A stretch of 64,000 nucleotides of DNA from Leptospira kemamanensis (lineage in GTDB: Bacteria; Spirochaetota; Leptospiria; Leptospirales; Leptospiraceae): positions 186,001-250,000 of the forward strand of contig NZ_RQGG01000013.1 in assembly GCF_004769665.1 (NCBI RefSeq). The letters are read 5' to 3'. Shown one piece after another: positions 46,765 through 57,206 of this stretch (the first letter of the stretch is position 1; every line of letters begins with the position of its first letter). The notes beneath the pieces were generated by a model, which ran no database searches, was not told where the DNA came from, and worked only from the letters and a program-made list of their open reading frames with translations. The translations under genes were made by a program, and so were the position numbers.

Positions 46765-46941
46765 GGAAAAAATTATGTCATAGCGACGAAAATTTTTGAA
46801 AAAATTCTAAAAAATCCGATCTCTTACTCTGAAAAAATAGATGTTTCCAACTTAAGATTCCTTCATTGTGACATAATCCTCTCCGCTTCTGGTAGAGGAA
46901 AAAATAGAAATTTTATATGTTGTTTGAGATGGGGTTCTTGC

Positions 46942-49900
46942 ATGAAGATTGAGAGGCATTTTACCAAAGGGAACAAGGGTTTATACCCGAATTTAACATG
47001 GGTTCGTAAGGACTCAAAAATTACAAATACGGACGGGTCGGTTGTGTTTGAAGCAAACGGCGTCGAAGTTCCCGATTTTTGGTCGCAAGTGGCTACCGAT
47101 ATCCTCGCGCAGAAGTATTTCCGCCGCAAAGGTGTTCCCAAGTATCTCAAAAAAGTCCAAGAAAAAGGAATCCCAGAATGGTTACAACGTTCGGTTCCTG
47201 ATGATGAAAAACTCGTCGCTCTAAACCCCGAAGACCGTTATGTAGGAGAATCAGATTCCAAACAAGTTTTCCACCGTTTGGCAGGATGTTGGACGTATTG
47301 GGGTTATAAATACGGGTATTTTACAGATGAAGATAGCGCTCGTGTTTTCTATGAAGAAGTAATCTTTATGCTCGCAAGCCAAATGGCTGCTCCTAACTCT
47401 CCACAATGGTTCAACACCGGTCTCCACTGGGCGTATGGAATTGATGGAAAATCACAAGGTCACTACTACGTTGATCCAAAATCGGGAAAATTAGTAAGAT
47501 CCGCCTCTTCTTACGAACACCCACAACCACATGCTTGTTTCATCCAATCAGTCGATGATGATTTAGTGAATGAAGGCGGAATCATGGACCTTTGGGTCAG
47601 AGAAGCTCGCCTCTTTAAATACGGTTCGGGAACAGGAACAAACTTCTCCAACCTACGTGCAGCCAATGAATCCCTTTCGGGTGGTGGCAAAAGTTCAGGC
47701 CTTATGTCCTTCTTAAAAATTGGGGACCGTGCCGCAGGTGCGATTAAATCCGGCGGAACCACTCGACGTGCCGCAAAGATGGTTTGTCTTGATATGGACC
47801 ACCCTGATATCGAAGAGTTTATCGATTGGAAAGTCCAAGAAGAGAAAAAAGTGGCATCCCTTGTCACTGGTTCCATTCTAAACAACCGACTCTTAAATGA
47901 AATAATGAGCGCTTGTGCTTCCGCCAAACAAACACTTGGTGAAGAAAAAGCATACGATCCGACTGCAAACGTTGAGTTGAAAAAAGCCATCCAAAAAGCT
48001 AGAAAAGCCTTTGTTCCAGACAACTACATCAAACGAGTGATTGATTTGTCAAAACAAGGATACAAAGACCTACTCTTTGAAGAACTCACAACCGATTGGC
48101 AATCTGAAGCATACAATACAGTTTCTGGACAAAACTCCAATAACTCCGTGCGAATCACAAATGAGTTTATGGAAGCGGTAGAAAAAGACTTACCATTCCA
48201 CCTCATCAATCGCACAGAGAAGGATAAAGCTCTCAAAGAAGGTCGTGAACCAAAAGCGGCAAAAACCCTACGGGCTCGTGACCTTTGGGAAAGAATTGCT
48301 AACGCAGCTTGGAACTCAGCGGATCCAGGAACACAATACCATAGCACGATCAACGAATGGCATACTTGTCCAGAAGATGGAGCGATCAATGCCTCCAACC
48401 CATGTTCTGAATACATGTTCCTCGACAACACAGCATGTAACTTAGCTTCTGCGAACCTAGTTAAATTCTTAAAAGAAGATGGAACCTTTGATGTAGAAGG
48501 ATACCGTTACCTAAACAAAATCTGGACCATCATTCTAGAGATTTCTGTTCTCATGGCGCAGTTCCCATCCAAAGAAATTGCAGAATTGTCTTACAAGTTT
48601 AGAACATTGGGGCTCGGGTATGCAAACCTTGGTTCCCTTCTCATGATCATGGGAATCCCTTATGATTCTCAAGAAGCGATGGCTGTGACTGGTGCGATTT
48701 CTTCCATCATGCATATGACTGCGTATGCGACATCTGCTGAAATGGCAAAAGAACTCGGACCATTTGCTGGTTACGAAAAAAACAAAAACCATATGTTACG
48801 TGTCATCCGTAACCACAGACGTGCTGCTTACAATGCACCAAAAGAAGAATACGAAGGTTTAACCATCACTCCAGTGGGAATTAACCCTTCTTTCTTACCG
48901 TCTTACTTACTCGAAGCAGCAAAAGAAGATTCCGACAGAGCCCTGGAACTGGGAGAACAATTCGGATACCGCAATGCACAAGTAACAGTGATTGCTCCAA
49001 CAGGAACCATCGGTCTTGTCATGGATTGTGATACGACTGGAATCGAACCTGACTTTGCTCTAGTGAAATACAAAAAATTAGCGGGTGGTGGTTACTTTAA
49101 AATCATCAACCAATCCGTTCCTGCAGCATTGAAAAAACTTGGTTATAGCCAAGCAGAACAAGACGCGATTGTGAACTATTGTAAAGGTCATGCGACATTC
49201 AATGGAGCACCTGGTGTCAATACAGCACGATTGAAAGAAAAAGGTTTCACGGAAGATGTTTTGGAAAAATTAGAAAAACAACTTCCATTTGTTTTTGATA
49301 TCCAATTTGCTTTCAACAAATTCACATTAGGTGAAGATTTCCTTGCGAAAACATTGGGAATCGATCCTTCCCTTTACAATTCCATGGGTTTCAATTTGCT
49401 TGAAACATTGGGATTTACGGCAGATGAAATCGCACAAGCAAATGATTATGTTTGTGGAACGATGACCATCGAAAACGCACCATTCATCAAAGAGAAGGAT
49501 CTTCCTGTTTTTGATTGTGCGAACAAATGTGGTAAATACGGAAAACGTTTCTTATCTTATCAATCACACATCCGAATCATGGCAGCGGCTCAGCCATTCA
49601 TTTCGGGTGCGATTTCCAAAACGATCAACCTTCCAGAAGAGGCAACCATCGAGGATGTAAAAAATGCATACCTCATGTCCTGGAAAGTGATGATCAAAGC
49701 AAACGCTCTCTACCGAGACGGATCAAAACTTTCACAACCACTTAACTCCGTATTTCAGTTGTTAAGTGCTGTGGGAGAAGAGGAAGAAGAACTAAGCACT
49801 ACTTCCGCTCCAAAAACGGTAACAGAAGTAGCAGAAAAATTGGTGTATAAATACATCTCGGAAAGAAGGAAACTTCCACACCGACGTGCAGGATACACAC

Positions 49901-50568
49901 AAAAAGCAATGGTGGGTGGTCACAAAGTTTATCTCCGAACAGGAGAATACGAAGATGGCCAACTCGGTGAAATCTTTATCGATATGCATAAGGAAGGAGC
50001 GGCATTCCGTTCCCTGATGAATGCCTTTGCGATTGCTGTTTCCCTTGGATTACAACATGGCGTTCCATTGGAAGAATTTGTAGAAGCATTTACCTTCTTC
50101 AAATTTGAACCAAACGGAATGGTATCAGGTAACCCTCATATCAAAATGTCTACTTCTGTAATCGATTACATCTTCAGAGAACTTGCGATCACTTATCTTG
50201 GTCGATACGACTTGGCACAAGTATCACCAGAAGATTTGAGAACAGACGAAGTGGGAAGAAAAGCAGAACCGGCTCGAGATACTGTGGGAAAGCAGGAAAG
50301 TAGCGGCCCTCGCACTCCGCTACAAGTGAATGCGATTTCCATGAAATCAGTTCTCGAAGATAAACCGGAAGCTGTGGCAGTGGCTGGAGCGCAAACGACT
50401 CAACCCACACAAGCACAGTCGGCAGCAGCAACACTTAAGATCATTGCGGAAGCAAGAACCAAAGGGTATACAGGAGATTCCTGTACAGAATGTGGTTCCT
50501 TCCAAATGGTTCGAAATGGAGCTTGCCTCAAGTGTATCTCCTGTGGATCCACAACAGGTTGTTCATAA
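46942..50568 (+). CDS. nrdJ: Class II (adenosylcobalamin-dependent) ribonucleoside-diphosphate reductase
   Basis: About 1208 residues from ATG 46942 ([10 protein letters not shown]); six more codons to 46924 are possible. It makes deoxyribonucleotides with a B12 radical, so it needs no oxygen or NrdB subunit. Family marks are [20 protein letters not shown] near the active-site region, [17 protein letters not shown], the N-x-C-x-E in [16 protein letters not shown], and [20 protein letters not shown]. The C-terminal tail [12 protein letters not shown]...CLKCISCG carries CxxC pairs that regenerate the active-site thiols. Length matches the long vitamin-B12-dependent class. No B12-riboswitch-like box was seen in the 220-bp leader. 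Confidence 0.96.
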   Translation: MKIERHFTKGNKGLYPNLTWVRKDSKITNTDGSVVFEANGVEVPDFWSQVATDILAQKYFRRKGVPKYLKKVQEKGIPEWLQRSVPDDEKLVALNPEDRYVGESDSKQVFHRLAGCWTYWGYKYGYFTDEDSARVFYEEVIFMLASQMAAPNSPQWFNTGLHWAYGIDGKSQGHYYVDPKSGKLVRSASSYEHPQPHACFIQSVDDDLVNEGGIMDLWVREARLFKYGSGTGTNFSNLRAANESLSGGGKSSGLMSFLKIGDRAAGAIKSGGTTRRAAKMVCLDMDHPDIEEFIDWKVQEEKKVASLVTGSILNNRLLNEIMSACASAKQTLGEEKAYDPTANVELKKAIQKARKAFVPDNYIKRVIDLSKQGYKDLLFEELTTDWQSEAYNTVSGQNSNNSVRITNEFMEAVEKDLPFHLINRTEKDKALKEGREPKAAKTLRARDLWERIANAAWNSADPGTQYHSTINEWHTCPEDGAINASNPCSEYMFLDNTACNLASANLVKFLKEDGTFDVEGYRYLNKIWTIILEISVLMAQFPSKEIAELSYKFRTLGLGYANLGSLLMIMGIPYDSQEAMAVTGAISSIMHMTAYATSAEMAKELGPFAGYEKNKNHMLRVIRNHRRAAYNAPKEEYEGLTITPVGINPSFLPSYLLEAAKEDSDRALELGEQFGYRNAQVTVIAPTGTIGLVMDCDTTGIEPDFALVKYKKLAGGGYFKIINQSVPAALKKLGYSQAEQDAIVNYCKGHATFNGAPGVNTARLKEKGFTEDVLEKLEKQLPFVFDIQFAFNKFTLGEDFLAKTLGIDPSLYNSMGFNLLETLGFTADEIAQANDYVCGTMTIENAPFIKEKDLPVFDCANKCGKYGKRFLSYQSHIRIMAAAQPFISGAISKTINLPEEATIEDVKNAYLMSWKVMIKANALYRDGSKLSQPLNSVFQLLSAVGEEEEELSTTSAPKTVTEVAEKLVYKYISERRKLPHRRAGYTQKAMVGGHKVYLRTGEYEDGQLGEIFIDMHKEGAAFRSLMNAFAIAVSLGLQHGVPLEEFVEAFTFFKFEPNGMVSGNPHIKMSTSVIDYIFRELAITYLGRYDLAQVSPEDLRTDEVGRKAEPARDTVGKQESSGPRTPLQVNAISMKSVLEDKPEAVAVAGAQTTQPTQAQSAAATLKIIAEARTKGYTGDSCTECGSFQMVRNGACLKCISCGSTTGCS

Positions 50569-50579
50569 AGAAAATCCAA

Positions 50580-50613
50580 TCACCATCTAGTTTGCAAAAG
50601 ACTCAGATGGTGA
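50580..50613 (+). repeat. Inverted repeat just past nrdJ
   Basis: CACCATCT (50581-50588) and AGATGGTG (50605-50612) pair over a 16-nt loop, with AATCCAAT repeated on both sides. It lies between the nrdJ stop and the terminator at 50671 and may protect the mRNA 3' end. A separate 19-bp palindrome, TTTTCCTTT-C-AAAGGAAAA, is at 50709-50727. Confidence 0.4.
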
Positions 50614-50670
50614 ATCCAATGGAGACCGCAAATCAAGGGGTCACATTACGGATGAGGAAGTGGGAAAGAA

Positions 50671-50698
50671 GGGACCGAACATTCGGTCCTTTTTTTTG
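50671..50698 (+). terminator. Rho-independent terminator of nrdJ
   Basis: GGACCGAA (50672-50679) and TTCGGTCC (50682-50689) form an 8-bp stem with a tiny loop, followed by nine T residues. It is also a hairpin on the minus strand beyond the gspN stop, but without a T-run there. Confidence 0.88.
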
Positions 50699-50780
50699 CT
50701 TTCAGGTGTTTTCCTTTCAAAGGAAAATCTGACTACTGTGGAAATGTTTGTGTTACAGGGATTTCAACGTTTGATGTAAT

Positions 50781-51743
50781 TTAAGGTGTAGGTGCAGGTT
50801 CAATCGAACCGTCATCCTGTTTTGGAACTCCGCCACCTAATTGGTTTAAGTTGGGAAGGTCTACTTTGGGAGATGATAAAGTTCCGCGAACAGGAATACA
50901 GGTTTTGCCAGCTTCTTGTGGTAATAAAGCTACCATCCCTACTAAATCTTGCCTTTCTTGTGCAAATTTCTCTGTAAAAGAAAAACAAACCTTTAAGTCC
51001 AACTGGGAAAACGAAATGGTATCAGATAAACGCACCACACCTTGGAATTGGAACTTAGCCAAATTGGAATCAAGGTTTCCTCTTTCAATGAGAAGTTTTC
51101 CAGATCGAATTTTAAAAAGTAAATTTGCCCTTTTGATCTCGGTTCCTTTTAAAGATCCTAAAAAAGGAATGTCCATTGATTCCTTAATTTTTGCGCCAGA
51201 AACGGTGATTTCCCCTTCTCCATTCCATTTGGTGATCTTTTCATCTAACGGAGACAGGCGGATCGGTAAATCTAAAGTTTGGATCCCAATAGATAAGTCA
51301 CTGCCCTCATAACTAAAATACCCAATATTGACATCCCCTTCCAAACGAGATTGGATTAACCCAAATAAGGAAATCCCAAGACTCACTTCTTCTGCTTTTA
51401 AAGAAGTTCCCGATGGAAAACTCATAACAAAACTATCAAAAGACTTTCGGCCAATCATGGGGAAATGGATTTCTTTTGCATCCATAAAGATTCCCGTTTC
51501 TTTGCCAGTTTTAATCAGGACAGACCGAACAATTTCATTCAGAGGGAATATAAAAATTGTAAATAATATAAAAGAAACAATGGAGATGGCGACAAGAGTG
51601 AGAACTTGTTTGCGATTGACTTTCGCGTGTTCTTCATCGTTGTCCTCTTCAAACTTCTCGGAATCATCTTCCAAAAGAGATTCCTGAATGGCCAAATCCT
51701 CTTCTAAATCAAAATCTTCCTCAATTTCGTTTTCTTTTGCCAT
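50781..51743 (-). CDS. gspN: Type II secretion system protein GspN
   Basis: 320 residues. The N-terminus is a long acidic stretch (EIEEDFDLEEDLAIQESLLE and more), then one membrane helix (VLTLVAISIVSFILFTIFIF, about 49-68) and a periplasmic domain (GKETGIFMDAKEIHFPMIGR, then repeated beta-strands as in GspN/AsmA-like folds). GspN is an accessory inner-membrane component of unclear role. Last gene of the gsp operon, 1 bp after gspM. Confidence 0.82.
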   Translation of the reverse strand: MAKENEIEEDFDLEEDLAIQESLLEDDSEKFEEDNDEEHAKVNRKQVLTLVAISIVSFILFTIFIFPLNEIVRSVLIKTGKETGIFMDAKEIHFPMIGRKSFDSFVMSFPSGTSLKAEEVSLGISLFGLIQSRLEGDVNIGYFSYEGSDLSIGIQTLDLPIRLSPLDEKITKWNGEGEITVSGAKIKESMDIPFLGSLKGTEIKRANLLFKIRSGKLLIERGNLDSNLAKFQFQGVVRLSDTISFSQLDLKVCFSFTEKFAQERQDLVGMVALLPQEAGKTCIPVRGTLSSPKVDLPNLNQLGGGVPKQDDGSIEPAPTP

Positions 51744-51744
51744 T

Positions 51745-52269
51745 TTATTTTCCTTTCGACAAACGACTGTAGGATGAAACCTTTAGATTTACATCGTAAA
51801 TCTCTTTTTCGGCAAAAGGTTTTCGAAAACTAAGTAGGTCTACTTTTGCTTGGATTTGTTTATTCTTTTCAATATCGTAAACGAGTTTGATGATATCTTG
51901 TAACAACACGGATCGAAAGGATACATCAATCGTGATTTTATTATAGTCCTTTTGGATGACATTACTTGTATCCTTCATCGTTTGGACTTTGTCTTTTAGA
52001 TTATAACGTACCAAAATTTGATCCAATTTGGAATACATGACACTTACATCTTCTTCACTGCCACCAGATTGTAGACCACGCAAATAATTGTATTCACGGA
52101 TCACTCTGTCGAGTTCTCCCGCTTGTGATCTTGTTTCAAAAATTTCATCCGACAAACGATTTCTTAGATCGGATAATAAAGTCACAATCGTATACACTCC
52201 AAGTAGTGATACAAAACTAATCAGACCAATGACAAGGACTCGTTCTCTATCATTCAAACGATCAAACAT
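51745..52269 (-). CDS. gspM: Type II secretion inner-membrane platform protein GspM-like
   Basis: 174 residues with a membrane helix at about 10-32 (LVIGLISFVSLLGVYTIVTL), a coiled segment, and a ferredoxin-like periplasmic domain (VIQKDYNKITIDVSFRSVLL) as in GspM/PilO. It pairs with GspL in the assembly platform. It overlaps the gspL stop by 1 bp. Sequence identity to proteobacterial GspM is low, so the name rests on fold pattern and place. Confidence 0.8.
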   Translation of the reverse strand: MFDRLNDRERVLVIGLISFVSLLGVYTIVTLLSDLRNRLSDEIFETRSQAGELDRVIREYNYLRGLQSGGSEEDVSVMYSKLDQILVRYNLKDKVQTMKDTSNVIQKDYNKITIDVSFRSVLLQDIIKLVYDIEKNKQIQAKVDLLSFRKPFAEKEIYDVNLKVSSYSRLSKGK

Positions 52270-53891
52270 CAGGGTTCATCCTTTGGAGTCACAACATCCA
52301 TTTTGATTTTAAAACTAACTTTGTATTTGTTCACACCCGTGATAAGACGTTTGTTTTGAATTTGAATATTCGTGAATTTTTCTGATTTCTCCAAAGCAGA
52401 TTGAATGGTTCCAATCTCCCCAAACTCATTCACCCTACCGTAAATTTGGATTTCCTTTTCTTCAAAGTTAAACTGATCTAAAATAAAGGGTAAAACATCT
52501 GGTGATGGGAATTGTTCGGTTGCTTCATTTAAAACATCGAGAACACTTTCTTGAGATAAAAACAATCGGTAAATTTCAGTTTTTTTCCGTTCAGCTTTTA
52601 ACTTTTTATTAGCCGCGTCCAGTGGATCTTCGTCTTCCCCTAACTCTCCACCAATTCCATTTTTGTATTTTTCCATTAATATCTGTTTGTTGGCGGCAAT
52701 TTTACGTTTATCTAAAATGATACCAATGATAAACACACCGAAGAGAAGAATGAGGGATATACTGACCAAAATGATATGAGGTTTGAATGCTGCCAATTTG
52801 AAGCGATTGGTGTGAATTTTTTTTGCAAAACCAGTTTCTAAAAAATTCACTCGGTTTCGAGATTCAAAATGAACACCCGTGGCAACTGCCGTCACAAAAC
52901 TAGGGTCATTGATTCCTAAAAATTCGTACCGCCCAATTTTGATTCCCAGTTTTTCTTCTAAGTAACCTGTTAAACTTGGGTAGAGGCTTGCTCCACCAGA
53001 AAGTAAAATGAGACTTGGTCTTTCTTTTTCGGGAAGAGAAAAAATACTATTTTCCACTTCATGAATGATTTGTTCGAGTTTTGCGAGGATGAATTTACGA
53101 AGGACCTTCAATTGGCTGTTTGTAATATGAAACTGGTTTAGAAATTTTGTTTCTTCTCCCTTTTCAATCGAATCAAATAAAAATCCAACTGGAAGTGATT
53201 CTTTCACTAACCTTGCGTCTTCAAAATCTATTTTTAAAAGGTTTGCGATCTCTGCCGTTACCTCTTCTCCACCGATATAGATTTGGCGAGTGTGTCTTAA
53301 TTTCCCTTCATGTAAAACATTCAGAATGCTATACCTTCCCCCTAAATCAAGTTGCATGATGGAGTGATCTGCAACTAACAGGGGATAATTTTTTGAAATG
53401 AGAGAAGCAAGCACATAAGAATCTAAGGACAAACAACTTAAGGTCAAGTCCCCTTTGGCAAAGGGTTTTAGAGCTCGAAATAACTCCGAATGATGGACAT
53501 TAAAGGTAATGACGTCTGAGTTTTCTTTTCCTGTTCTCCAAGTTTTACCAATGACTTCAAGTTCTTCCATAGGGTAAGGGACTAAATTTTCCACTTCAAA
53601 TGGCAAAACTTCTTGGATGGCTTTTTCGGAAACCAATGGAACAGTGAGGTCTCTCACAAATAAATTATGAATTCCTAAATTGAGTAAAAATCGATTTTCC
53701 TCTGGGAAAAAACTTTGGATGAAACGAATGATATTGTATTCGAATGGGTCCCCTTCATTTTCATCTAGTTCCACGACGGGTAAACTTTCCGTCCTGAGGA
53801 TGACCACTTTTCCTAAAACTTTTTTGAATAAAACACCCTTTAGGAAGGTAGAGCCGTAATCGATTGCAAGGTATTGGTCAAATGATAACAT
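52269..53891 (-). CDS. gspL: Type II secretion platform protein GspL (PilM-like plus PilN-like)
   Basis: 540 residues. The cytoplasmic part (about 1-360) is an actin-like PilM/GspL fold: AIDYGSTFLKGVLFKK as phosphate 1, MQLDLGGRYSILNVLHEGKL as phosphate 2, LILLSGGASLYPSL as the adenosine motif. A membrane helix (about 373-393, IILVSISLILLFGVFIIGII) and a periplasmic PilN-like domain follow. GspL recruits the GspE ATPase to the membrane. Its actin-like motifs are better kept than in proteobacterial GspL and suggest nucleotide binding. Confidence 0.88.
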   Translation of the reverse strand: MLSFDQYLAIDYGSTFLKGVLFKKVLGKVVILRTESLPVVELDENEGDPFEYNIIRFIQSFFPEENRFLLNLGIHNLFVRDLTVPLVSEKAIQEVLPFEVENLVPYPMEELEVIGKTWRTGKENSDVITFNVHHSELFRALKPFAKGDLTLSCLSLDSYVLASLISKNYPLLVADHSIMQLDLGGRYSILNVLHEGKLRHTRQIYIGGEEVTAEIANLLKIDFEDARLVKESLPVGFLFDSIEKGEETKFLNQFHITNSQLKVLRKFILAKLEQIIHEVENSIFSLPEKERPSLILLSGGASLYPSLTGYLEEKLGIKIGRYEFLGINDPSFVTAVATGVHFESRNRVNFLETGFAKKIHTNRFKLAAFKPHIILVSISLILLFGVFIIGIILDKRKIAANKQILMEKYKNGIGGELGEDEDPLDAANKKLKAERKKTEIYRLFLSQESVLDVLNEATEQFPSPDVLPFILDQFNFEEKEIQIYGRVNEFGEIGTIQSALEKSEKFTNIQIQNKRLITGVNKYKVSFKIKMDVVTPKDEP

Positions 53892-53893
53892 AA

Positions 53894-55003
53894 TTAATCT
53901 TCAGTATAGTATAACATCTGGTTGTTGGTAAGATCAAATAATCCTGTTACCTTCCGAACCACTTTATCCTTAATAATCCCAACCCCTGTAATTTTATAAA
54001 CTTCGCCCTTTGTTTTGATCCGGCCTCCAGAAACATCGGTTCCTTCCCCTGCCAGTTCCTTATACAAAGTGAGGTCCCCTGTGGTTTTCACTTGGAACTC
54101 AGGTTCTGTCTCCAGATCTTTCAATTCTTTAATATAGCCTCCTTTCTGCAACTTGAGTTTCAAAATTTTCATGGCGGCTTGTTTGGTCATAAAATCAGAA
54201 AGGGAAAGTAGGACAAAATAGGGTGCCGTGTTGATATTGATCCTGTCATCATAGGAATCACCCGCAGGCAAATAAGCTGTGATATTATTGGAGAGCACAT
54301 AATCTTTATCGGAACGAAGGGCTCTTTCCTCTTCTGTCATAAAGTCTTTGGAATTATTTTTGTCGTAATCTTTTGGTTTTAAACTTTCATACACGATAGC
54401 GCGGTCATATCCCTTCACATTCAAAAGCTCTGAAAGGGAATAAAAAGGAGCATTTTTGATTTTTCTCGGTGGACTTAGGCGACTGTAATAATACTGTTCG
54501 GCCCCTCCCCCTGTTTCTGTATGGTTTTCGTCAATCCAATCCAAAATGGGGAAAATCATCTCTCGTTTCAGACCAAATTGGTAAAATAAACGAGTGACCA
54601 TCTCAATGGTTCTTTGGTTCGGTTGGTCGTCATAAATTTTCACAAGGGAGTTGATATTGATTTTGCCATCTTCCGGACTCATCGTATAATAAATCACACC
54701 TCCCCCAAGGGGAATCGGAGGTGGGTCCATGGCTAGACCTGACTGGTATAAAACCTCTTCCGGAATTTTTTTTAAAGCACCAACTGCCCCCATAAACCCA
54801 GCCTTCGCCAACATATGAGCTCGAAAACCGTCTGCTTGTGCTTTCGCAACTTGGTATTCCGTGGCTGCATCATTATAGAATTTGATCGCAGTAAAGGAAG
54901 AAGCTGTACCAATGGCCATCACAAGGAGATAGACCATAAAACCTTGTTTCGGTTTTTTATTTGTAGAGAATAACCGGATGCGCAAGTGATTCATATTTAA
55001 CAA
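53894..55003 (-). CDS. gspK: Minor pseudopilin GspK
   Basis: About 369 residues. The prepilin-type helix is KQG then FMVYLLVMAIGTASSFTAIK; it lacks the Glu at position 5, as expected for GspK, which caps the pseudopilus tip. The large C-terminal domain holds the helix-hairpin-helix-like INTAPYFVLLSLSDFM and YDDRININ typical of GspK. TTG 55003 has GGGGAG 5 nt upstream; ATG 54994 and GTG 55009 are alternatives. It overlaps gspJ by about 47 bp. Confidence 0.88.
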   Translation of the reverse strand: MLNMNHLRIRLFSTNKKPKQGFMVYLLVMAIGTASSFTAIKFYNDAATEYQVAKAQADGFRAHMLAKAGFMGAVGALKKIPEEVLYQSGLAMDPPPIPLGGGVIYYTMSPEDGKININSLVKIYDDQPNQRTIEMVTRLFYQFGLKREMIFPILDWIDENHTETGGGAEQYYYSRLSPPRKIKNAPFYSLSELLNVKGYDRAIVYESLKPKDYDKNNSKDFMTEEERALRSDKDYVLSNNITAYLPAGDSYDDRININTAPYFVLLSLSDFMTKQAAMKILKLKLQKGGYIKELKDLETEPEFQVKTTGDLTLYKELAGEGTDVSGGRIKTKGEVYKITGVGIIKDKVVRKVTGLFDLTNNQMLYYTED

Positions 55004-55628
55004 AGGCACTCCCCACTAATGATATGATTTCAAACCGAATGAGTCTTGGAATTTTTTTTGTAGTACGGGAATTCCAATCATCAACCCATTTGTCACCGCG
55101 TTCCGAAAATTTCATTTGGAAACTTTTCACATTTTCAAGTAACACGTGTTCCACGCCGCCTTGCGTGGGGAAGTTATCCACCATTTCATCTTCCCGGCGA
55201 ATTAGATAAGACAGTCCATCCACTTTTGGATTGGGCATTTTACGTAGATAAAACGAAACTTCACGGACAGACGCTTGCCCTTCTTCTTCAGAGTTGGGAT
55301 TGGACGTCGCAAAAACAATCCGATCATTTCTTGCCCCAGTCACTCCTTCCTGTTTTCCCACAAATAAAATCCGTTTTTGATTATCAATAAAATAGGCTCT
55401 AGAAAGTGTTCCACGAATGTTTTCCATCGCATACAAAATGTCTTTTCGGTTCGCTCCCTTACTCGAAGCTCCCTTTTTGGAGATTTTATTGGCGGTATAA
55501 AACACAGAAAATATTCCCGTAAAAATCACAGCCATGATCATGATGACAATGGAAATCTCTACCAAGGTAAACCCATTGCGAAAAGGAATTTGATTTTCTT
55601 TGTTCGGGAACCTACACAAAACGTTCAT
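54957..55628 (-). CDS. gspJ: Minor pseudopilin GspJ
   Basis: 223 residues. The type IV prepilin leader ends FRNG, then FTLVEISIVIMIMAVIFTGI with Glu at +5. The globular part keeps the NMMRIT-like NIRGTLSRAYFIDNQK region. GspJ joins GspI and GspK at the pseudopilus tip. Its start overlaps the gspI stop by 1 bp. Confidence 0.88.
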   Translation of the reverse strand: MNVLCRFPNKENQIPFRNGFTLVEISIVIMIMAVIFTGIFSVFYTANKISKKGASSKGANRKDILYAMENIRGTLSRAYFIDNQKRILFVGKQEGVTGARNDRIVFATSNPNSEEEGQASVREVSFYLRKMPNPKVDGLSYLIRREDEMVDNFPTQGGVEHVLLENVKSFQMKFSERGDKWVDDWNSRTTKKIPRLIRFEIISLVGSAFVKYESLAHPVILYK

Positions 55629-56155
55629 TAGTATTTTGTGCTCCGGAATGTTTCTACAGTATATGTTTCTTTTTTGTTTCCATCCATATAAAAAATGGAA
55701 ACTTTCACTCGAAAAACCTTTAAAACTCCCCCAGTTTCAAAACTTTTTTTCTGCCCTCGTTTTTTCATAAGGTCACTGAGGCCAACATCCTTATCCCCTA
55801 ACATATCTTTTGGTGCTTTTTTACGAAGTTCTTCCGCGTTAGGACCACCTGCCAGTTTGAGTAAATCCATTTCTTCATCTTTGATTTCTGTTTCAAAGGT
55901 ATAACCAGGAAATGCATCAATGGAACCTTTGGAAGTATCAGTTTGCATCGTTGTAGAAGAATCCACTTGTGCCATTTTGATTTTCGCTAGGTGAACAGCA
56001 TTGGATAGTAAAACAGCTTTCTTTTGAAAGGAAATCCCATCGGCAATCCTAGCATATGTGAGAGTCATGACCATTGCTGCCATCGCCATGGCAATGGTAA
56101 CTTCAATCAAAGTAAATGCAGAGCGGAATGAATTAACGAGGTTGAGTTTTCGCAT
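55628..56155 (-). CDS. gspI: Minor pseudopilin GspI
   Basis: About 175 residues from ATG 56155 (MRKLNLVNSFRSA); upstream ATGs in the same frame lie inside gspH. The leader ends in Ser-Ala before FTLIEVTIAMAMAAMVMTLT, so position -1 is Ala instead of the usual Gly, though Glu +5 is kept. Prepilin peptidases tolerate Ala poorly to moderately. The mature protein continues AVHLAKIKMAQVDSS. Confidence 0.85.
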   Translation of the reverse strand: MRKLNLVNSFRSAFTLIEVTIAMAMAAMVMTLTYARIADGISFQKKAVLLSNAVHLAKIKMAQVDSSTTMQTDTSKGSIDAFPGYTFETEIKDEEMDLLKLAGGPNAEELRKKAPKDMLGDKDVGLSDLMKKRGQKKSFETGGVLKVFRVKVSIFYMDGNKKETYTVETFRSTKY

Positions 56156-56765
56156 TGGGATCAATTTGTTCATCTCGTTCATCCAAACCATAAGAAATTT
56201 TGGAGATTGAATTTGTTTCGGGTTCTGGAAAAAATTCTGTTTTATGGATTTTGATTCTTCCTCCATACCGATAAATCTGGATTGTCCGTTTGATTTCCGT
56301 ATCAGAGCCTATGTATAAAAATAAATCGGTAGTGGTTCCTTGTGGCGTAAATACAATCCGAATTTTACCTTCGTTTCTTGGTTTGCCACCTAAGTCTCGT
56401 ACGCTGACAATTTTAGAGTAAAAAGGAAGAATTACTTTTTTTAAAATCGGTTCTTCTTCCAATCCATTTTCATCTCGTTTGAGTAAAAAAAATTGGTATT
56501 CCCTTTTTTCAAAATCATATTCAAAAAGCACTGCTTGGTTTGTGAGTTGTGCTTTGTTATAACCAAACTTAAAGGATTCTTGTAATTTGACAGAGATGTC
56601 TTCGGTGCTTGGAATGATGAGGTTACGAAGAGAACCTCCCACGATTACCATGAGAAGTCCCAAAATCGAAATCACAACGACGATCTCAATGAGTGTGAGA
56701 CCGTCGCGAATTCGTCTTTTCCGTTTCGGAAATTGTTTTTTATCGGAAAGCGGCTGGATAGTCAT
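56133..56765 (-). CDS. gspH: Minor pseudopilin GspH
   Basis: About 210 residues from ATG 56765 (MTIQPLSDKKQFPKRKRRIR); a longer frame to 56858 is inside gspG. The prepilin site is RDG, then LTLIEIVVVISILGLLMVIV with Glu +5. The C-terminal domain is beta-rich (GKIRIVFTPQGTTTDLFLYI). It overlaps gspG by 26 bp and gspI by 23 bp. Confidence 0.86.
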   Translation of the reverse strand: MTIQPLSDKKQFPKRKRRIRDGLTLIEIVVVISILGLLMVIVGGSLRNLIIPSTEDISVKLQESFKFGYNKAQLTNQAVLFEYDFEKREYQFFLLKRDENGLEEEPILKKVILPFYSKIVSVRDLGGKPRNEGKIRIVFTPQGTTTDLFLYIGSDTEIKRTIQIYRYGGRIKIHKTEFFPEPETNSISKISYGLDERDEQIDPNAKTQPR

Positions 56766-57201
56766 CAGGAGATAGGATATTGAAGTCTTTATTCTTTCCG
56801 TCTCCACCTTCTTTTTTATCTTCGCCGAGTGTGTAGATTTGAGGAACAGCTCCTTCAAATTTTAACACATAAGGAGTTTTCCATGGGTCCTTCAAAACTG
56901 CCTTTTCTCGAATGATGGGTTCGTAATCGTCCCCAATTTTGTCATCGTCTGGTTTTTCGATTAACGCTTGTAAACCTTGTTCTTCCGATGGGTATTTGTC
57001 ATACACTTCCAAATAACGTTCTAATGCAGTTTTTAAAACCGCACTGTCATTTTTCAGTTTTAGCTTTTTTTCCCCTTCGCCTCGGTTACCGATACTCGAG
57101 TAAAGAATTGCCATAAGGGAACCTAAAATGAGCATCACCACTGTGATTTCGATTAGAGTGAGTCCCTCACGGATCTTTCTGTTTTTTCCTTTCATTTTCA
57201 T
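56740..57201 (-). CDS. gspG: Major pseudopilin GspG
   Basis: 153 residues. Leader KIREG precedes LTLIEITVVMLILGSLMAIL with Glu +5. The GspG hallmarks are YLEVYDKYPSEEQGLQALIE, DPWKTPYVLKF and the Asp-rich calcium-site loop near the C-terminus (KEGGDGKNKDFNILSPDD). It polymerises into the pseudopilus that pushes substrates through GspD. Confidence 0.94.
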   Translation of the reverse strand: MKMKGKNRKIREGLTLIEITVVMLILGSLMAILYSSIGNRGEGEKKLKLKNDSAVLKTALERYLEVYDKYPSEEQGLQALIEKPDDDKIGDDYEPIIREKAVLKDPWKTPYVLKFEGAVPQIYTLGEDKKEGGDGKNKDFNILSPDDYPAAFR

Positions 57202-57206
57202 AAACT

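Noticed and set aside
46720..46941. Possible cobalamin riboswitch before nrdJ
   Set aside because: The leader is only about 220 bp and I could not find a B12-box-like GCCACTG core or matching stems.
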